Assembly (NCBI GenBank): GCA_963932245.1 | Contig: OZ010747.1 | Span: forward strand, 79,725,163 to 79,789,162 | Direction of reading: 5' to 3' | Origin: Tachinus rufipes | Taxonomy: Eukaryota > Arthropoda > Insecta > Coleoptera > Staphylinidae | Length of the DNA stretch: 64,000 bases | Shown: one piece after another, positions 11,316 through 22,264 of the stretch | How positions within the stretch are numbered: position 1 is the stretch's first letter | Layout of the letters: every line of letters starts with the position of its first letter | Notes under the pieces: generated by a model | What the model saw: the letters and a program-made list of their open reading frames with translations, nothing else | What the model was told of the DNA's origin: nothing | Databases searched by the model: none | Position numbers and translations under genes: made by a program

Positions 11316-12069
11316 TGTTTTATTCATTTTTTGTGGTTTTACTTGGATATCAATGCGTTTTTAGTGCTCAAAAGTTAAATTACTTTAGGTTTTTGTCACT
11401 GGCATTGTCTTCATCTTTTGGCTTGGGTGTATCGATAATGTCTTGGTGGTGGTTGAATAACCCTGAAGACCAAAAATAGTGTTATTAAAGAGACGTGACA
11501 TTGCGTCAGTGTTAAAGACTACAATGGTCCCAATAAACTAATGGGCTGCTGCAGACATTATTTTTTATGGTGCTCTAGGCTTGGTTCAGTTTTATTGAAT
11601 ATGTAGGCAACTGTCCTACTTTTGTGACGTTGTAATTAGTTTGAACATCACATAAGATCGTATAGTCTCAAAAATTTAACATTGGAACAAAAATATATTA
11701 ATTTTTTTGTTGTAAAATTTGATTTTGCTTAGTTACATAGAAGTAAATTTTTTAACTTAGCTTAGCAAGTAAAGAAAGGTTTCTTGAGCAACAATCTTTA
11801 TGTAATTAAATGTTGTATTATATTAGAAGGAGACTTATAGTTTTTTTGTTAAACATAAATTGTAACTTCTATCCGAGAAATTAGTTTAAAAAACAATATT
11901 TTGAACTTTAAAGAAAAATCTTAGGTGACGATTTTTTTCTGTCAAAAATGCCAAATTGTTAAAAAATTCTACAAAAAATAACTCCGGCTTTAATCCTTTA
12001 AGAAAAGAAGGGGAACTAAAATTTTTATCTTAATTTAGTATCTAATAAAAAAAAATTGCAAAATTTGCG
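11316..12069. other. AT-rich stretch, nothing recognised
   Basis: No long open frame or repeat was recognised; it may include non-coding ends of the mariner-like relic that follows. Confidence 0.4.
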
Positions 12070-12730
12070 GGAAAATTAAGGGTTTGCCATGTTAGTTTTG
12101 CAAATGTTCTGCTTTAAGAAGTCAATTGTCTGTGGATTGTCAGCATACACTTTTTCTTTTAATTTGTTTGTGGCATGTGCAGTATTTTGCCCTATCTTGT
12201 TGAAACCAGAGCTGTTTTAGGTCAATTTTTTTTCCATTTGGGTCACAAAAAATCAGTGATCATGATTCGAAGAAAAATTGCCCAATTACGCAATACTCTA
12301 AAATCCGCAATGGATGCATTGGTTTCTCAACTATGGCTTGTGGATTTTCTGTTTCTCAAATACGGAAGCTTTGTTTGTTTACATATCCTCCAAGATAGAA
12401 ATTTGTTTTGTCCAAAAAGATGATTTTTTGGTTGAAATTAGAGTCAACATTCAATTTGTTTAAAGCCCACTGAGCGAAGCAAAAACGGGCACCAAGATAG
12501 GCTATTTTAATTTCTTGGACGAGTTGCACTTTGTACGCAAACATATCGAGGTTTTGTAAAAAATCCGCATCAAAATGGTTTGCCGAATATCGAGTTGCTG
12601 ACTTCTGCGCCGAGTTGATGTTCCTGAGTGTTCGCGAGCCATAGAAGCGACAATTTTGGCAGAACGCTTTTGGTGAGCATTGTCTACTAGCATTCTAGTT
12701 TTTAAACAAGACGTCTGATGCAGGGTAAAG
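12070..12730 (-). pseudogene. Mariner/Tc1-like transposase remnant
   Basis: Minus-strand frames give a transposase of the DDE (IS630/Tc1/mariner) superfamily. At 12693-12502 the N-terminal half reads RRRSQQLDIRQTILMRIFYK, the DNA-binding helix-turn-helix end. After a frameshift, 12544-12356 reads RFCFAQWALNKLN and then KIIFLDKTNFYLGGYVNKQ, the segment of the first catalytic Asp (D in FLDK). Around 12356-12175 ENPQAIVEKPMHP and KQLWFQQDRA follow, with D of QQDRA as second catalytic residue. Terminal inverted repeats were not identified. The element is dead. Confidence 0.75.
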
Positions 12731-13106
12731 CAAACTAAAAGATCAGAAAATACGGATCACAAACTTATTGATTGATTTAACTTTTGTTAATATTTATATT
12801 GACATCTAAAAGATTTTGTGGTGCATATAGGTTTTGAGGCAACAATTTTTTGTTTGCTGTTTTTAATTTTTATTAAGATGTCTAAAAGTCAATTTGGTCT
12901 TATACAAATGGTTAACCACTTAAAAAACTATAGATGTTTTATTTGATAGGGATCCAAAACAGATGCCATGAGTTTAAAAAATTTAAATTTATTATTTTTT
13001 TCTTTTGATAGTACAAATGATTATTATCTTCTTTTTATTTATTTACGAAACATTTTGACAAACAATAAACAACAATAAATTAAAATATTTTTTTTATTTG
13101 CTGCCA
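12731..13106. other. AT-rich 3' flank of the N-rich gene
   Basis: Downstream (minus-strand sense) of the stop at 13107-13109. It holds several TTTATT words (AATAAA on minus), e.g. near 13033-13038 and 13093-13098, which could serve as poly(A) signals for the gene above. Confidence 0.4.
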
Positions 13107-13270
13107 TTAATTTAATAAAATATTTTTTGTTTTTTCATTAATTGCTTCATATGTACTGTCTGGTATAACTCCAGTTTTTCTTGGAAAAGAATTATCATTA
13201 AAATTTAAATTATCTTTTCTACCTTCATTACTTATATTACTATTTTCAGAAAACTCATAATTTGTAGCAC
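13107..13270 (-). CDS. Terminal exon of the N/D/E-rich protein gene
   Basis: On the minus strand an acceptor (CATTTCTAATTTTAG) ends at 13271 and the exon starts GTGCTACAAATTATG. Joined in phase 1 to the donor at 13336, the frame stays open for about 54 residues, including NYEFSENSNISNEG and SFPRKTGVIPDSTYEAINEK, then stops with TAA at 13107-13109. Unlike the main exon it is not simple repeat, and the phase fits exactly; this is the best evidence that the gene is real. No domain was recognised. Confidence 0.6.
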
Positions 13271-13335
13271 CTAAAATTAGAAATGTTAGATTTGATTTTT
13301 TTTACAGTTTGCATTATTTTTATAATCAAGCTTAC
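13271..13335 (-). other. Predicted 65-nt intron
   Basis: Donor GTAAGC follows AACACAG (minus strand) and the acceptor is TTTTAG. The size is typical for insect short introns. Unspliced read-through would add 16 codons and end at a stop near 13286, inside the intron. Confidence 0.6.
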
Positions 13336-15296
13336 CTGTGTTATCAACTTTATCTTCATCATTATTGTTGCTACCAATATCTGAGTTGGGTTCTTCTATT
13401 ATATTGCTATTATTAATTTCTTTTTTGGTATTATTATTACTGTTATCAGTTTTATTATCATTATCACTGTTATCAGTTTTATTATCATCACTGTTATCAG
13501 TTGTACTATCACTGTTATTAGTTGTACTATCACTGTTGTCAGTTTTATTATCACTGTTATCAGTTTTATTATCATTATAATTGTTATCAATTTTATCATT
13601 ATTGTTATCAGTTTTATTATTATCATCACTGATATCAGTTTCATTATAACTGTTACCAGTTCTATTATCATTGTCACTGTTATCAGTTTTATTATTATTC
13701 TCACTGTTATCAGTTTCATTATCAGTGTCATATTTATCAGTTGAAAACGTATTTTTTTCTTTATTATCATCATCATCGCTATTTTTTATATCATTATTAT
13801 CTTTTTCTTTATCAGTATTATCAGCATCATTGTAACTATTTTCTTTATTAGTTGGTAAAATTGAAATAAAGCCATTATTATCAAAAATGTTTATATTGTT
13901 GATATTACTTTTATCACTATTTGTTTCTTCATTGTCATCATCATTATTATCATTTTCATCAGTTTTATTATTAGTATCATCTTTGTTAGTTGTAACAATA
14001 AACTTTCTTAATGAATTATTGTCATCATCATTTAGTTTTTCTTGTTGGTCATTTTTTACATATCTAAGTTTATCTGAATTAAGTGTATTTATCTTTGCAG
14101 AAAATGGTATTGTTGACTCATCAATAGCATTGTTTATTTCAACAGATAAAACTTGCTTTGGTATAGATAACTGTTCTCTTATTGGTGACATTGGAATATC
14201 TTCATCATTAACATTTAAAACGGCATTAAGTTTATCGTTAACTAAGGAATTAACATTTTTATTAATTGCAGCTGCAAGATTATTTTCAAAATTAAAGTTT
14301 TCTGTATATTGTTTATCGATGACATTTCTTGCATGCCTAATTTTGTTTTTAATTGGTTTAGAAGAATTAACAGCAGTTTTAGCCATAGCCAGATAAATGA
14401 TCTTAGAATTTTTATTAGTGTTACCAACAAATTTTGTATGTTTTTTTTTTAAAGATTGGCCATCATCTTGTTTTAGTATAATTTTGAAACGTTTTATTGG
14501 ACTTTTAATATTTTTATCTCTAATTTTTCTTTTTAAAAGCACTTTTCTTGGTATAAACACAGTATCAAAAAATTCAACAAATTCAGAGCTTTTATCAATT
14601 TCTTCTTGTGACATAGTTTTATTAATACTTTTATCATCATTTAAATTAACATTATCATCATTTTCTTCATAATTACTATCATTATCATTTTCTTCATCAT
14701 TACTATCATCATCATTTTCTTCATTAACACTATCATCATCATTTTCTTCATTAACACTATCATCATCATTTTCTGCATTAATACTATTATCATTATTTTC
14801 TTTATTAACACTATCATCATTATTTTTTTTATTAACACTATTATCTTCACTATTTTCTTCACTAACACTATCATCATCATTTTTTTCATTAATACTATTA
14901 TCTTTATTTTTTTTATTAACACTATCATCATTATTTTCTTCATTAACACTTTGATCATAATTTTCTTCATTACTACTATCATTATCATTTTCTTCATTAA
15001 CACTATCATCATCATTTTCTTCACTAGAAGGTATTGATTTTTTAGCATAAATAACACGATCAACATTACTGAATTGATCCGTATCTTTATTTTCTATAGT
15101 CAAATCTTCTTCAAGCAATTTATCATCAGTTTGGTCAGCTTTTTTTGAAAAAGGAATTGCATCTAAATTACGATGCCCAATTTTAGTACTATTATGTAAT
15201 GATTTTGTTTCATCATGTGTATCATCATCTTTTTGTAAACTAAAGTTAGCGGTGTGATTAGGTAACTTACTGTCAACAATTTTTGATTCATAAATA
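13336..15296 (-). CDS. Main exon of an Asn/Asp/Glu/Ser-rich low-complexity protein, unknown function
   Basis: An open frame of about 650 codons with no stop. Near 15296-15040 the sequence is mixed (YESKIVDSKLPNH, HRNLDAIPFSKKADQ). From 15040 to 14650 an acidic repeat of about 10 residues (NEENDDDSV, variants with K) occurs some 13 times. Between about 14600 and 14080 the sequence is non-repetitive and partly basic: FIPRKVLLKRKIRDKNIK, SPIKRFKIILK, and IPMSPIREQLSIPKQVLSVE. The rest (14050-13340) is Asn/Asp/Thr/Lys repeats such as DNKTDNSD. It has no transmembrane segment or recognised domain. The acidic-basic-acidic layout resembles disordered nuclear proteins, but this is only inference. The left acceptor choice (15296) is tentative. 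The gene is antisense within the presumed K2P intron. Confidence 0.6.
13430..13740. repeat. Coding microsatellite-like repeat (TTATCAGTTTTATTATCA family)
   Basis: On the + strand, TTATCAGTTT-TATTATCA-CTG units recur with a basic 3-nt and higher 18-27-nt periodicity, encoding DNKTDNSD-like repeats on minus. Because of the repeats all six frames are unusually open, so several other long frames here are shadows. Confidence 0.8.
14645..15030. repeat. Coding minisatellite (ATTTTCTTCATTAACACTATCATCATC family)
   Basis: About 13 imperfect 30-nt units encode the acidic decapeptide repeat (consensus SVNEENDDD plus one) on the minus strand. Length is a multiple of three throughout, so copy-number change keeps the frame. 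Confidence 0.85.
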
Positions 15297-15408
15297 CTCA
15301 GGTTAATCTAAAAATATTTAACATTATTAAACGAAATAAATAGTGACAGTATGTATGAGGTCATTTAGTTTTATTAACTTAAATTTTAATATTATTACAT
15401 CTACTTAC

Positions 15409-15510
15409 GTACCAGAAATGGCAATAGCCAAACTACTATCATCGGCATTATTAAATGATTGCAACTGCACAAACTTTATCATTTCATTAAAGACAATGGG
15501 CAATTGTGCT
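15409..15510 (-). CDS. Probable upstream exon of the N-rich gene (left end uncertain)
   Basis: The minus-strand frame reads AQLPIVFNEMIKFVQLQ then SFNNADDSSLAIAISG, which looks coding rather than random, and ends in a strong donor, GGTAC|GTAAGT (GTAAGT at 15408-15403). Phase 2 fits an acceptor at 15297 (CCTGAG|T) that continues as TIYESK. The exon start is unclear: acceptors ending at 15511 (ACAAG) or farther up are possible, and an upstream first exon was not found. No family was recognised. Confidence 0.4.
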
Positions 15511-15519
15511 CTTGTTAGT

Positions 15520-16680
15520 TGATAATAAAATAAAATTAGAACAATGCATAGCTATAAATATTTCATATCTGACTTAGATATTACGCCGAAAGTAGTGTAT
15601 TTTTTTAATAATTTATTTATTATTATTTGCAAAAATAGGGTACTTTTGTAATAATTTTTTTATTATAAATTGATTATTAGGAAACAGAATGCAAATTTTA
15701 TATTATACTTGATACATTTTATTTTATTATTTATTTAAGACAAATTGATGCTACATTTTTATTGAAATACTATTTACAATTATACTTTATTCCTGGCTAT
15801 TATTGAGTTTATATATTTTTTTCAATTGTTTTTGTGTAATTGCAAAACCGTTGTTATGCTACTGACAGGAGTAACGGCTTAAAGTGCAATTTGATGCGCG
15901 GTGAAGCGCTTGTGTACTTTTTAGAATATAAAATACTTTGGATTCTTACCAAAAGTTTTTAGTAAAAAAAGTGCTAAAGTTGATGCAAATTAAAATAACT
16001 GTTTTTTAATTTTAATGCAAAGCAATTTAAATCCTGTTTGCACAGTTGGTACTGATAGTATTGTTAAAAATTGTTACCAAATTCTATTATTTTTTAATGA
16101 ACAGTTTAAAAGTTATAATAGAAAATAAGATTATTTTTGTCAATTAAATTTAGATTATGTTAAATTGAGCGTATCAATTTAAAAAAAAATTGCAAGATTG
16201 TACTAATATTTAATAAATAATTTATAATAATAAAAGCTATACTTGAATTATTGGACTCTGTTTTTGCTTAGGAAGTGGAAAATCTTCAAAACACAGTAGG
16301 CAGCTTGTACTGTCCAGTAATGTCAAGTTTTTACTGACTGAAAATGATTACTTATTTTTTTCCTTTTTTTTTTAATTTGATTTGTTTGACGCTTTTTGCA
16401 CTGCGGTCCTGCTAGCCTTATTGTGCACATCTGACGTCTTACTCCTTTAGCAGCTTTGTCTCTTTGATGAAGTTTAGAATCTTTTGTCAAGGGATTACAT
16501 TTAATTCTAATAATTTACAAATAATTCTAATAAAATTTTTAAGTGCTATATATAGTTGATCTTGCTCTATGGCTGTAAGACTTGGATTCTAAAAATACTT
16601 GTTATGAATAAGATGGACGCATTTCTGCTATGTCCTACTGTTACATGCTAAAAATATTATAGACTACGCACACATTATAG
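15520..16680. other. AT-rich stretch with one copy of a dispersed repeat
   Basis: Mostly featureless. The part 15990-16260 resembles 19740-19960 (listed separately). A patch near 15870-15910 (GATGCGCGGTGAAGCGCTTG) is GC-richer but unassigned. Exons of the N-rich gene could lie here undetected. Confidence 0.4.
15990..16260 (+). repeat. Dispersed repeat, copy A
   Basis: Shares blocks with 19740-19960 in the same order and orientation: GCACAGTTGGTACTGATAG... versus GCACAATTAGTACTGATGG..., and AGATTATGTTAAATTGAGCG versus AGATTGTGTCAAATTCAGCG. A weaker relative is near 60195-60250. Confidence 0.55.
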
Positions 16681-17049
16681 TCAAGTTTACCTTGTTCCTC
16701 GCTCGAGTTGTGTCAAACGGTCTATTGCTACCTTCTTTTGGGTCTCTCGTGGGTTGAGGTTTTAGCATCGTTGAATAGATGTGCGTGTATCTTTTCTTAT
16801 TTTGTTTAGACGTTGATAGAGTACGTTTAAGCTTGGTGTAGCATCGGTTTGTTGGTCTTTTGGAGGTAGCATCCGGTTGGTGTTATTTTTTGTCGGTCAC
16901 GTTTGAGTGGAATTGAGTCTAGGGTTGGTCAATTTTGCGCTGGCTTACGAAGTTATGTGTTTGCGGAAACTATTTTCTTGCTGTTGCTTCGTGGCCGATT
17001 TTTGACGCGTATGTTTGTAACACATCTTAGGCTTGGCCAAGGTCGTGTT

Positions 17050-18830
17050 AATTTAAGTGGTCTGTTCATGTTTTCTTAATTTTTTTAATAGTTCTCTGGC
17101 AGTTTTATCTTACACAAACGGTTTTTTACTGCCTTGCATCGCCATGAGGGGTGTCGCCATCTGGGCATACCCGGGTACATATTTGCGCAACCAAGTTTCT
17201 AGTCTTAAGAAAGTTCTAAGTTTTGTTGGAATGGAACTTGACAGTAGTCCGTTTTTAAGTCCATTTTTGTAAAGACCTGTCTGTTTTTAATTTACAAAAA
17301 TCTATGCAAAATCTTGAAAATCCAACTTTCTTTTTTACCAGTGCTATAGGATAGCAGTAGTCGCTAGTACTTTTTTTTTTAATTATTTCTGTGGTTAGCA
17401 TGTTTTTGGCTTGCTTTAGGATCACAGTTTTTTTGTGTACATTGTATTTATAATGGGGCGCCTTGATTAGCATCTGGTTTTGCAATTTGATTTTATGTGG
17501 GTTGTAGTGGGTAACAGTTGTCCGCAAAAACGGACGCAAATAAACGTACTAGTTGTGCCATCTCTGGTTGTTTAAGCATTTTCTTTAGTGGGGTTGGATG
17601 CACCTTAAAAGTCTGAGCTGGCCGCTCTGCTCCGTTCCAGAATACGGTGGATTGTTTGTGTTTGCAAAAGTGAATGTACTGCCGGGTGTTATCTAGTCTA
17701 ACATCGTTATCGTTTAGCTAAGCATGGCCCAGTATAACTTTTTTTCTTTATTTGGGTGCAATGAGGAAGTGTGCTGGATCAGTGTTTTGGCTACAATCAT
17801 ATGTACTTCTGCTACTAAGATGTTCTGTGCTATGGTTATATTCAGTGTCTTAGCTCCTGCTATGGTTAGATTAGTAAAATTCTGACTGGTTCCTAAATCT
17901 ATTAGAGTCGTACGATTTTTTTTATTAATTGACACAACCACTTGGGGTAGATGATTTACAGATACTATAAATCAAACCATGTATGTTGGTGTTGTTATAT
18001 CATCTTTTTTTATGCTTGGGGCCGGCTGAGTTATGCTGCTTAACTCTGGCCGGCCTTTTCATTGTTATTCGAATTATTTGCATATTCTATTAATTGTTTG
18101 TGGTTTACCATAGCAGTTCCAAGGCTTTTTGTACCCTCGGGTAGATCCAGGTGATTAAGGCATTTGTCATTTGCATTGAGTCGTGTTGTAGGTACACGTT
18201 CTGGTATAACGCGGTTTATTGGTAAATGTTACTTGTGAGTGTGCTCGCTAGACGTGACGTGATTAATGTCGGGTTATTAAATTTTTGTAGGAATCGTTGT
18301 TTGCTCCGTTAGTAACTTGGTATAGGTTTCTTCTTTTGAGGCCACCTAGTAATGTATGCTTGTTTATCATCGGTACTTGTTGTTGCTCAAAATGGTTTTC
18401 TAGCAATTGGAAATACGTCTTGAGGTCTTTGTAGAGTTAGCCGCTGAAAGTTCTTCTACCACTTTTTTGTTACTTTTCCAAATTTCTAAACTACAGCATG
18501 ATTTGTAATGTGCGTTAGCAGAACACGTATGCATGTAGTGTGTTTAGTATCGCAGCTTGTTGTTGGTGGTTAGCCTGGAGCTCGGTTGTTTGAAGTGCGG
18601 CTCTCGTGCAATAGCACGTATGGTAGTATTCCTCGTGTCGGAAGTGTAATGCTGCAATACTTTGGGCAGGATATCTATACGGGATTCTGCCAAAGTAGTC
18701 TATAGGGTATGGAGAGTGTTCCATTAGATCGGAAGTATGATGCCGCTTGGTTACGGAACAACATCTAGGTGCTGCTGTCATGGTGTCTCAGCATTTGGGT
18801 GCGTTGTCAGGAGACATAGCGGAAGTTGTT
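17050..18830 (-). pseudogene. Gypsy-type LTR retrotransposon, gag-protease-RT remnant
   Basis: Minus-strand fragments follow the order of Gypsy gag-pol. A gag-like frame (18781-18515) comes first. The protease (17941-17714) reads TTLIDLGTSQNF, a retropepsin site with DTG changed to DLG. Then comes the start of RT (17539-17255): PHYKYNVHKKTVILKQ, then CYPIALVKKK-GFSRFCIDF, which matches the fingers/palm start. In another frame near 17230-17060, WLRKYVPGYAQMATPLMAMQ matches the tail of Gypsy RT. The RT catalytic centre (YxDD) is missing between these pieces, and no integrase was seen. Frameshifts and the altered protease site make it inactive. Confidence 0.75.
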
Positions 18831-19739
18831 GAAAGTTGTCTGGGCCCCATGGTTTTGTAGAAATTATTTTCCAATCGTAATTCTTTCTTGGTGGCTTGGG
18901 CTCAACTGGCAATTTACCAAAATCGCTTTTCTTTATAACCTCTTACTCTGGCGCTATTGGTTTAGCCAAGTAGTGAAGGAGTGTGGACTAGCGCTGTTAG
19001 TATCACTGGTCACAGAGCGCCAGTCTCTCCTCAGAGTCAGACCAGCCTTAATGCATCTACTCTACCAATACCGTACTGTCAATCATTTTTTACTTAGAAA
19101 ACACATACGTGTTTCCTAGTAATATTTAAACTATGTTTGCTGATAATCTAATGTTAAATGCCTTTCTTTTTATGTTTTTTTTTACTTGTAAGTTCTTTAG
19201 ATTTTTGCCGTTTCTTTGTGTGATGTGCCCAAAATATTTAAGGATTTGAGTGTAGATTATTTTTGAAAATTGTTAGGATTTGTTCATTTGCTAGATAATA
19301 GACAAATTATTTTTTTTGTCTGTCTAGGGTACGCACAGCATTCTTTGCCAACACTACAATTTGCATGTTTCAGTCTTTTGCCTGTCTACTGCCTTTAGTG
19401 TTCATGATTGGACCCTGTTTAATAGTATAGGGAAGGCGCTTGTCTGTCTGCGTAATTAGGTTGGAATCTATACATGTTTTCTGAAGTTTTTTAACGTTGT
19501 TTTAATTATTTCACATTTTTATTAATTTTTGTACCAATAAAATCAATAAAAATGTAAAATTACTAAAATAACATTAAGGAAATGTTAGTACTGAGTGCCA
19601 TTAAATATATGTATTGGCTAACAACTTTATACTTTTTTATGTGTATTATGTAGGGTTTGTTGTTGTTGACTTGGTTTATAATCATGGTTTCTCTATTATT
19701 ACTTTTAATTTTTAGGCCATAATTTTGTTTATTTTCTTG
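18831..19739. other. Possible 5' part of the Gypsy relic, then unassigned AT-rich DNA
   Basis: Near 19010-19045 the minus strand contains 'TGGCGCTCTGTGACC', which starts with TGGCGC as many Gypsy primer-binding sites do, in the right place and orientation for the relic at 17050-18830. No matching LTR pair was identified, so this is tentative. Beyond 19130 nothing was recognised. Confidence 0.3.
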
Positions 19740-19960
19740 ATTATGACAAATTAAAAGTGTATTTTGCACAATTAGTACTGATGGTATTAAGGCATGTTTA
19801 TACTAAATTTCAATGTCTAGTAAATAGTTAAGAAATTATAACTGCGTTACTAGACCCAAGGGTTTCAAACTAAAATTAGTTAACAAATTTTAGATTGTGT
19901 CAAATTCAGCGTATCATTTAAGATCATTTTTACACTATTGTTACTAATATGAATTTGGCA
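19740..19960 (+). repeat. Dispersed repeat, copy B
   Basis: Same-orientation diverged copy of 15990-16260. The two copies lie about 3.7 kb apart on either side of the Gypsy relic. Confidence 0.55.
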
Positions 19961-20129
19961 TGTTGACACTAAATATTATCAGTTTTTAATAAAAAATGTC
20001 ATTGCCACTAATGTGGTACTATTTTGAGATGGGCTGGTTTTGACCTCGCAGAATTTTTACAGTTTGCTGCAGCAGCACATGCTGTTCCTAGCCCATTTTT
20101 CACTATAATACTTTTTTTTCCTGTCTCAT

Positions 20130-20860
20130 TTTTTACACTGACATTTTTTTTTTTTTTCTTTTATTCTTGCGTTATTTAGCCTGGATATTTGCTTTGTTCT
20201 TAGGTATTTGCTTAGTTTTTTTATATCTTTATTAACTTCTTTCTTGTCGTATCTTTTTTCTTTCATCAATAATTTGTGTAGCTCTATTCAATGTATCTTT
20301 TTTGGTAGTTCTAGATTTGCTAGTTTTACTTTTAGTTAGATTTTAGAATCTCCGTTTGGAATTAGTTCTGTGTGTTCTCTGGTTACCAGCTATACTTTGG
20401 GCAGTGCTTTTCTTTTTCTCCTTATCTCTACAACTTTTGTTAGTATTAATGTTTCAGTAAACGTTTTTTTCTTGTCTATGCTTTCACCGTCTATTCTTTG
20501 GTAAGCCTTTGTTTTTTTGCTTTTATTTATCTTCTCTTTCCTCCTTTCTTTGTTTTCTGTAGCTTTTATTCTGTGTTTTTTTCTATTTTGGTTTAACTAA
20601 ATCTTAAAGTTTTTCTATATTTTTCCTCAGTACTGTTGTTGCATAGTTTATTAGTTCTTTTCATTTGTTTTTGCCACTAAAACATATATTAATGATTGTA
20701 AATTTGTTAATTTTGTTTACCAATATCATTCCTAACTTTTTTTCACGTTTTGCACTCTATTAGCTTATGTTCTGCGTTGTCATGCGTGTATTCCTTACAG
20801 AGAATACATCTTTCTGTTTTTTTATATCTTATTTATTAAGTTTTTTTTCTGGATGTTGGA
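20130..20860 (-). pseudogene. LINE C-terminal region, heavily decayed
   Basis: Minus-strand translation near 20830-20740 gives CILCKEYTHDNAEHKLIEC, the C-x2-C-H-C arrangement at the end of many LINE ORF2 proteins. A Lys-rich region with many stops follows toward 20130. The adjoining patch 20030-20100 is GC-richer and unassigned. The clade cannot be decided. Confidence 0.5.
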
Positions 20861-20969
20861 TTTACATCAACGGGCGCTTATTGATTAAATTTTTTTTAAT
20901 TTAAATTCTTGGAAGTTTGGCACTTACATTTCAATTAATTTAAATTGATAGTACTGTATAACAGTGCAC

Positions 20970-21620
20970 CTAATGTGCCAACCTTATAGACGTTGCATAG
21001 CGATTAAAATCTAGGGAGTTATTAAACTGTTTAGAAGAAGACGCCTTTGCCGGGTTAAGGACCTTTGGCCTTGATGGCACTGAAAACACTTGATTTGCTG
21101 GATTGGCTGTTGGCTTAGTTGTAGAAAAAACTGAAAATAACTCATGCGCTTTTTTCTTTAGCTTCTTGGAGTTGACCACTAAGGAGAATCCTTTTTTAGA
21201 GGCAAAATTTTCTTGTGGCCGCAGAAGGCTTAGGGGTCTTCAGGACTTTTTTGGGAAAAGTCTTTCCCGGAACTACAGGTAGTGTGGATGGCTGGGTAGA
21301 GTGCCTTGCTATTAGCAAATTTGTTAGAGGCGGTTTTGGTTTTCTTGATCTCTTGGGAAATGTCCTTGCGCAAGCCGAGGAAGGTTTCAGTAAGATCCAG
21401 TAGACTCTGCTTGATGTTGTCGGCAACAATGTCATTTTTTTTGGTCGTATTTTTGTTTATCTGGGTAACGTGTTTCTCTAGGTTGTAGATTTGTTTGTCC
21501 TGATTCTTTAAGCGGTTCTCTATCTTCTGGAACTGGACATAAAAGTAGCTCAGGATCTGTTTGTCCGTCAAATCAGGGTCGCGCTCCATCCTGAAAGAAA
21601 TACTCGTCAAAGCTCAGATT
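20970..21620 (-). pseudogene. Jockey-like ORF1 remnant with N-terminal coiled coil
   Basis: Read from 21610 down, the frame starts with a coiled-coil-like segment (YVQFQKIENRLKNQDKQIYN, then LEKHVTQINKNT) and continues LLDLTETFLGLRKDISQEIK. After frameshifts near 21230 and 21190, 21179-20970 reads KKLKKKAHELFSVFSTTKPT, related to the KPSAN motif in the relics at 3.3 and 59.3 kb. ORF1 proteins of Jockey-type LINEs bind the element RNA. The piece lies on the 3' side of the RT fragment at 22.3-22.9 kb, the wrong order for one element, so the two are separate insertions or rearranged. Confidence 0.55.
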
Positions 21621-21824
21621 GAGATCTTTTATGAAAATTGGGTTGCCCTCCAGTCAACGGGTGGCTTTGGTATCACACCAGCGCACGGGTGAGGCCTATC
21701 AGGAACATTTTAAAATAGGCTGTAAAAAATATTTGTATAAATATTTAAGTGAGTTACTTTTAATGATTTTAAAGTACATCTATTCATGTTTTATTGTGCA
21801 CAATTGGAATTGTGAAAAAAAATA

Positions 21825-22235
21825 ATTACAATTTTTAAGACTCATAAAACTAAAAAGCTGTTTTTTTATCACGATTTTTATTTATATCATATTATAAGAA
21901 TACTAAACAAAAAAACAATAATTTATAATTTTCTTATAACTGGCATACTAAAGAAATAAATGAAACAAAAAAACAAAATTTTAAAAAATTTGAACACAAT
22001 ACAATAGGTTCTAAAGTAGGCTTTAATTTTTGTTGGTACACTCCATGCTAAGACGTGTTCCATAAACAAATTTTATAAAAAAATTTTTTGCAGTAATTTC
22101 TTTTATTTAGTGTTGGTTTGACTTTGTCTTTAGATATTGGAAATCCAAATAAGTCGCTATTTTCCGAGACCAAATTAACACCAAATTATTGTACAAACAA
22201 CCTGGGGTTTTTATCAATTTAAAGCTTGTTTTGTT
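21825..22235. other. AT-rich stretch, nothing recognised
   Basis: Low-GC filler between two LINE pieces, without open frames. Confidence 0.4.
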
Positions 22236-22262
22236 ATTATATATATATATATATATATATAT
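22236..22262. repeat. (TA)n microsatellite
   Basis: About 13 TA dinucleotides, directly at the 3' edge of the Jockey-like fragment that follows. Confidence 0.9.
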
Positions 22263-22264
22263 GT

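Noticed and set aside
13338..13580. Leu/Ser-rich open frame on + across the repeat region
   Set aside because: It is the reverse-strand shadow of the DNKTDNSD repeats. The minus-strand gene has matching splice phases; this frame has none.
14641..15066. Met/Ile/Lys-rich minus-strand frame overlapping the acidic repeat
   Set aside because: A shifted reading of the same 30-nt repeat; all frames are open there because of the repeat.
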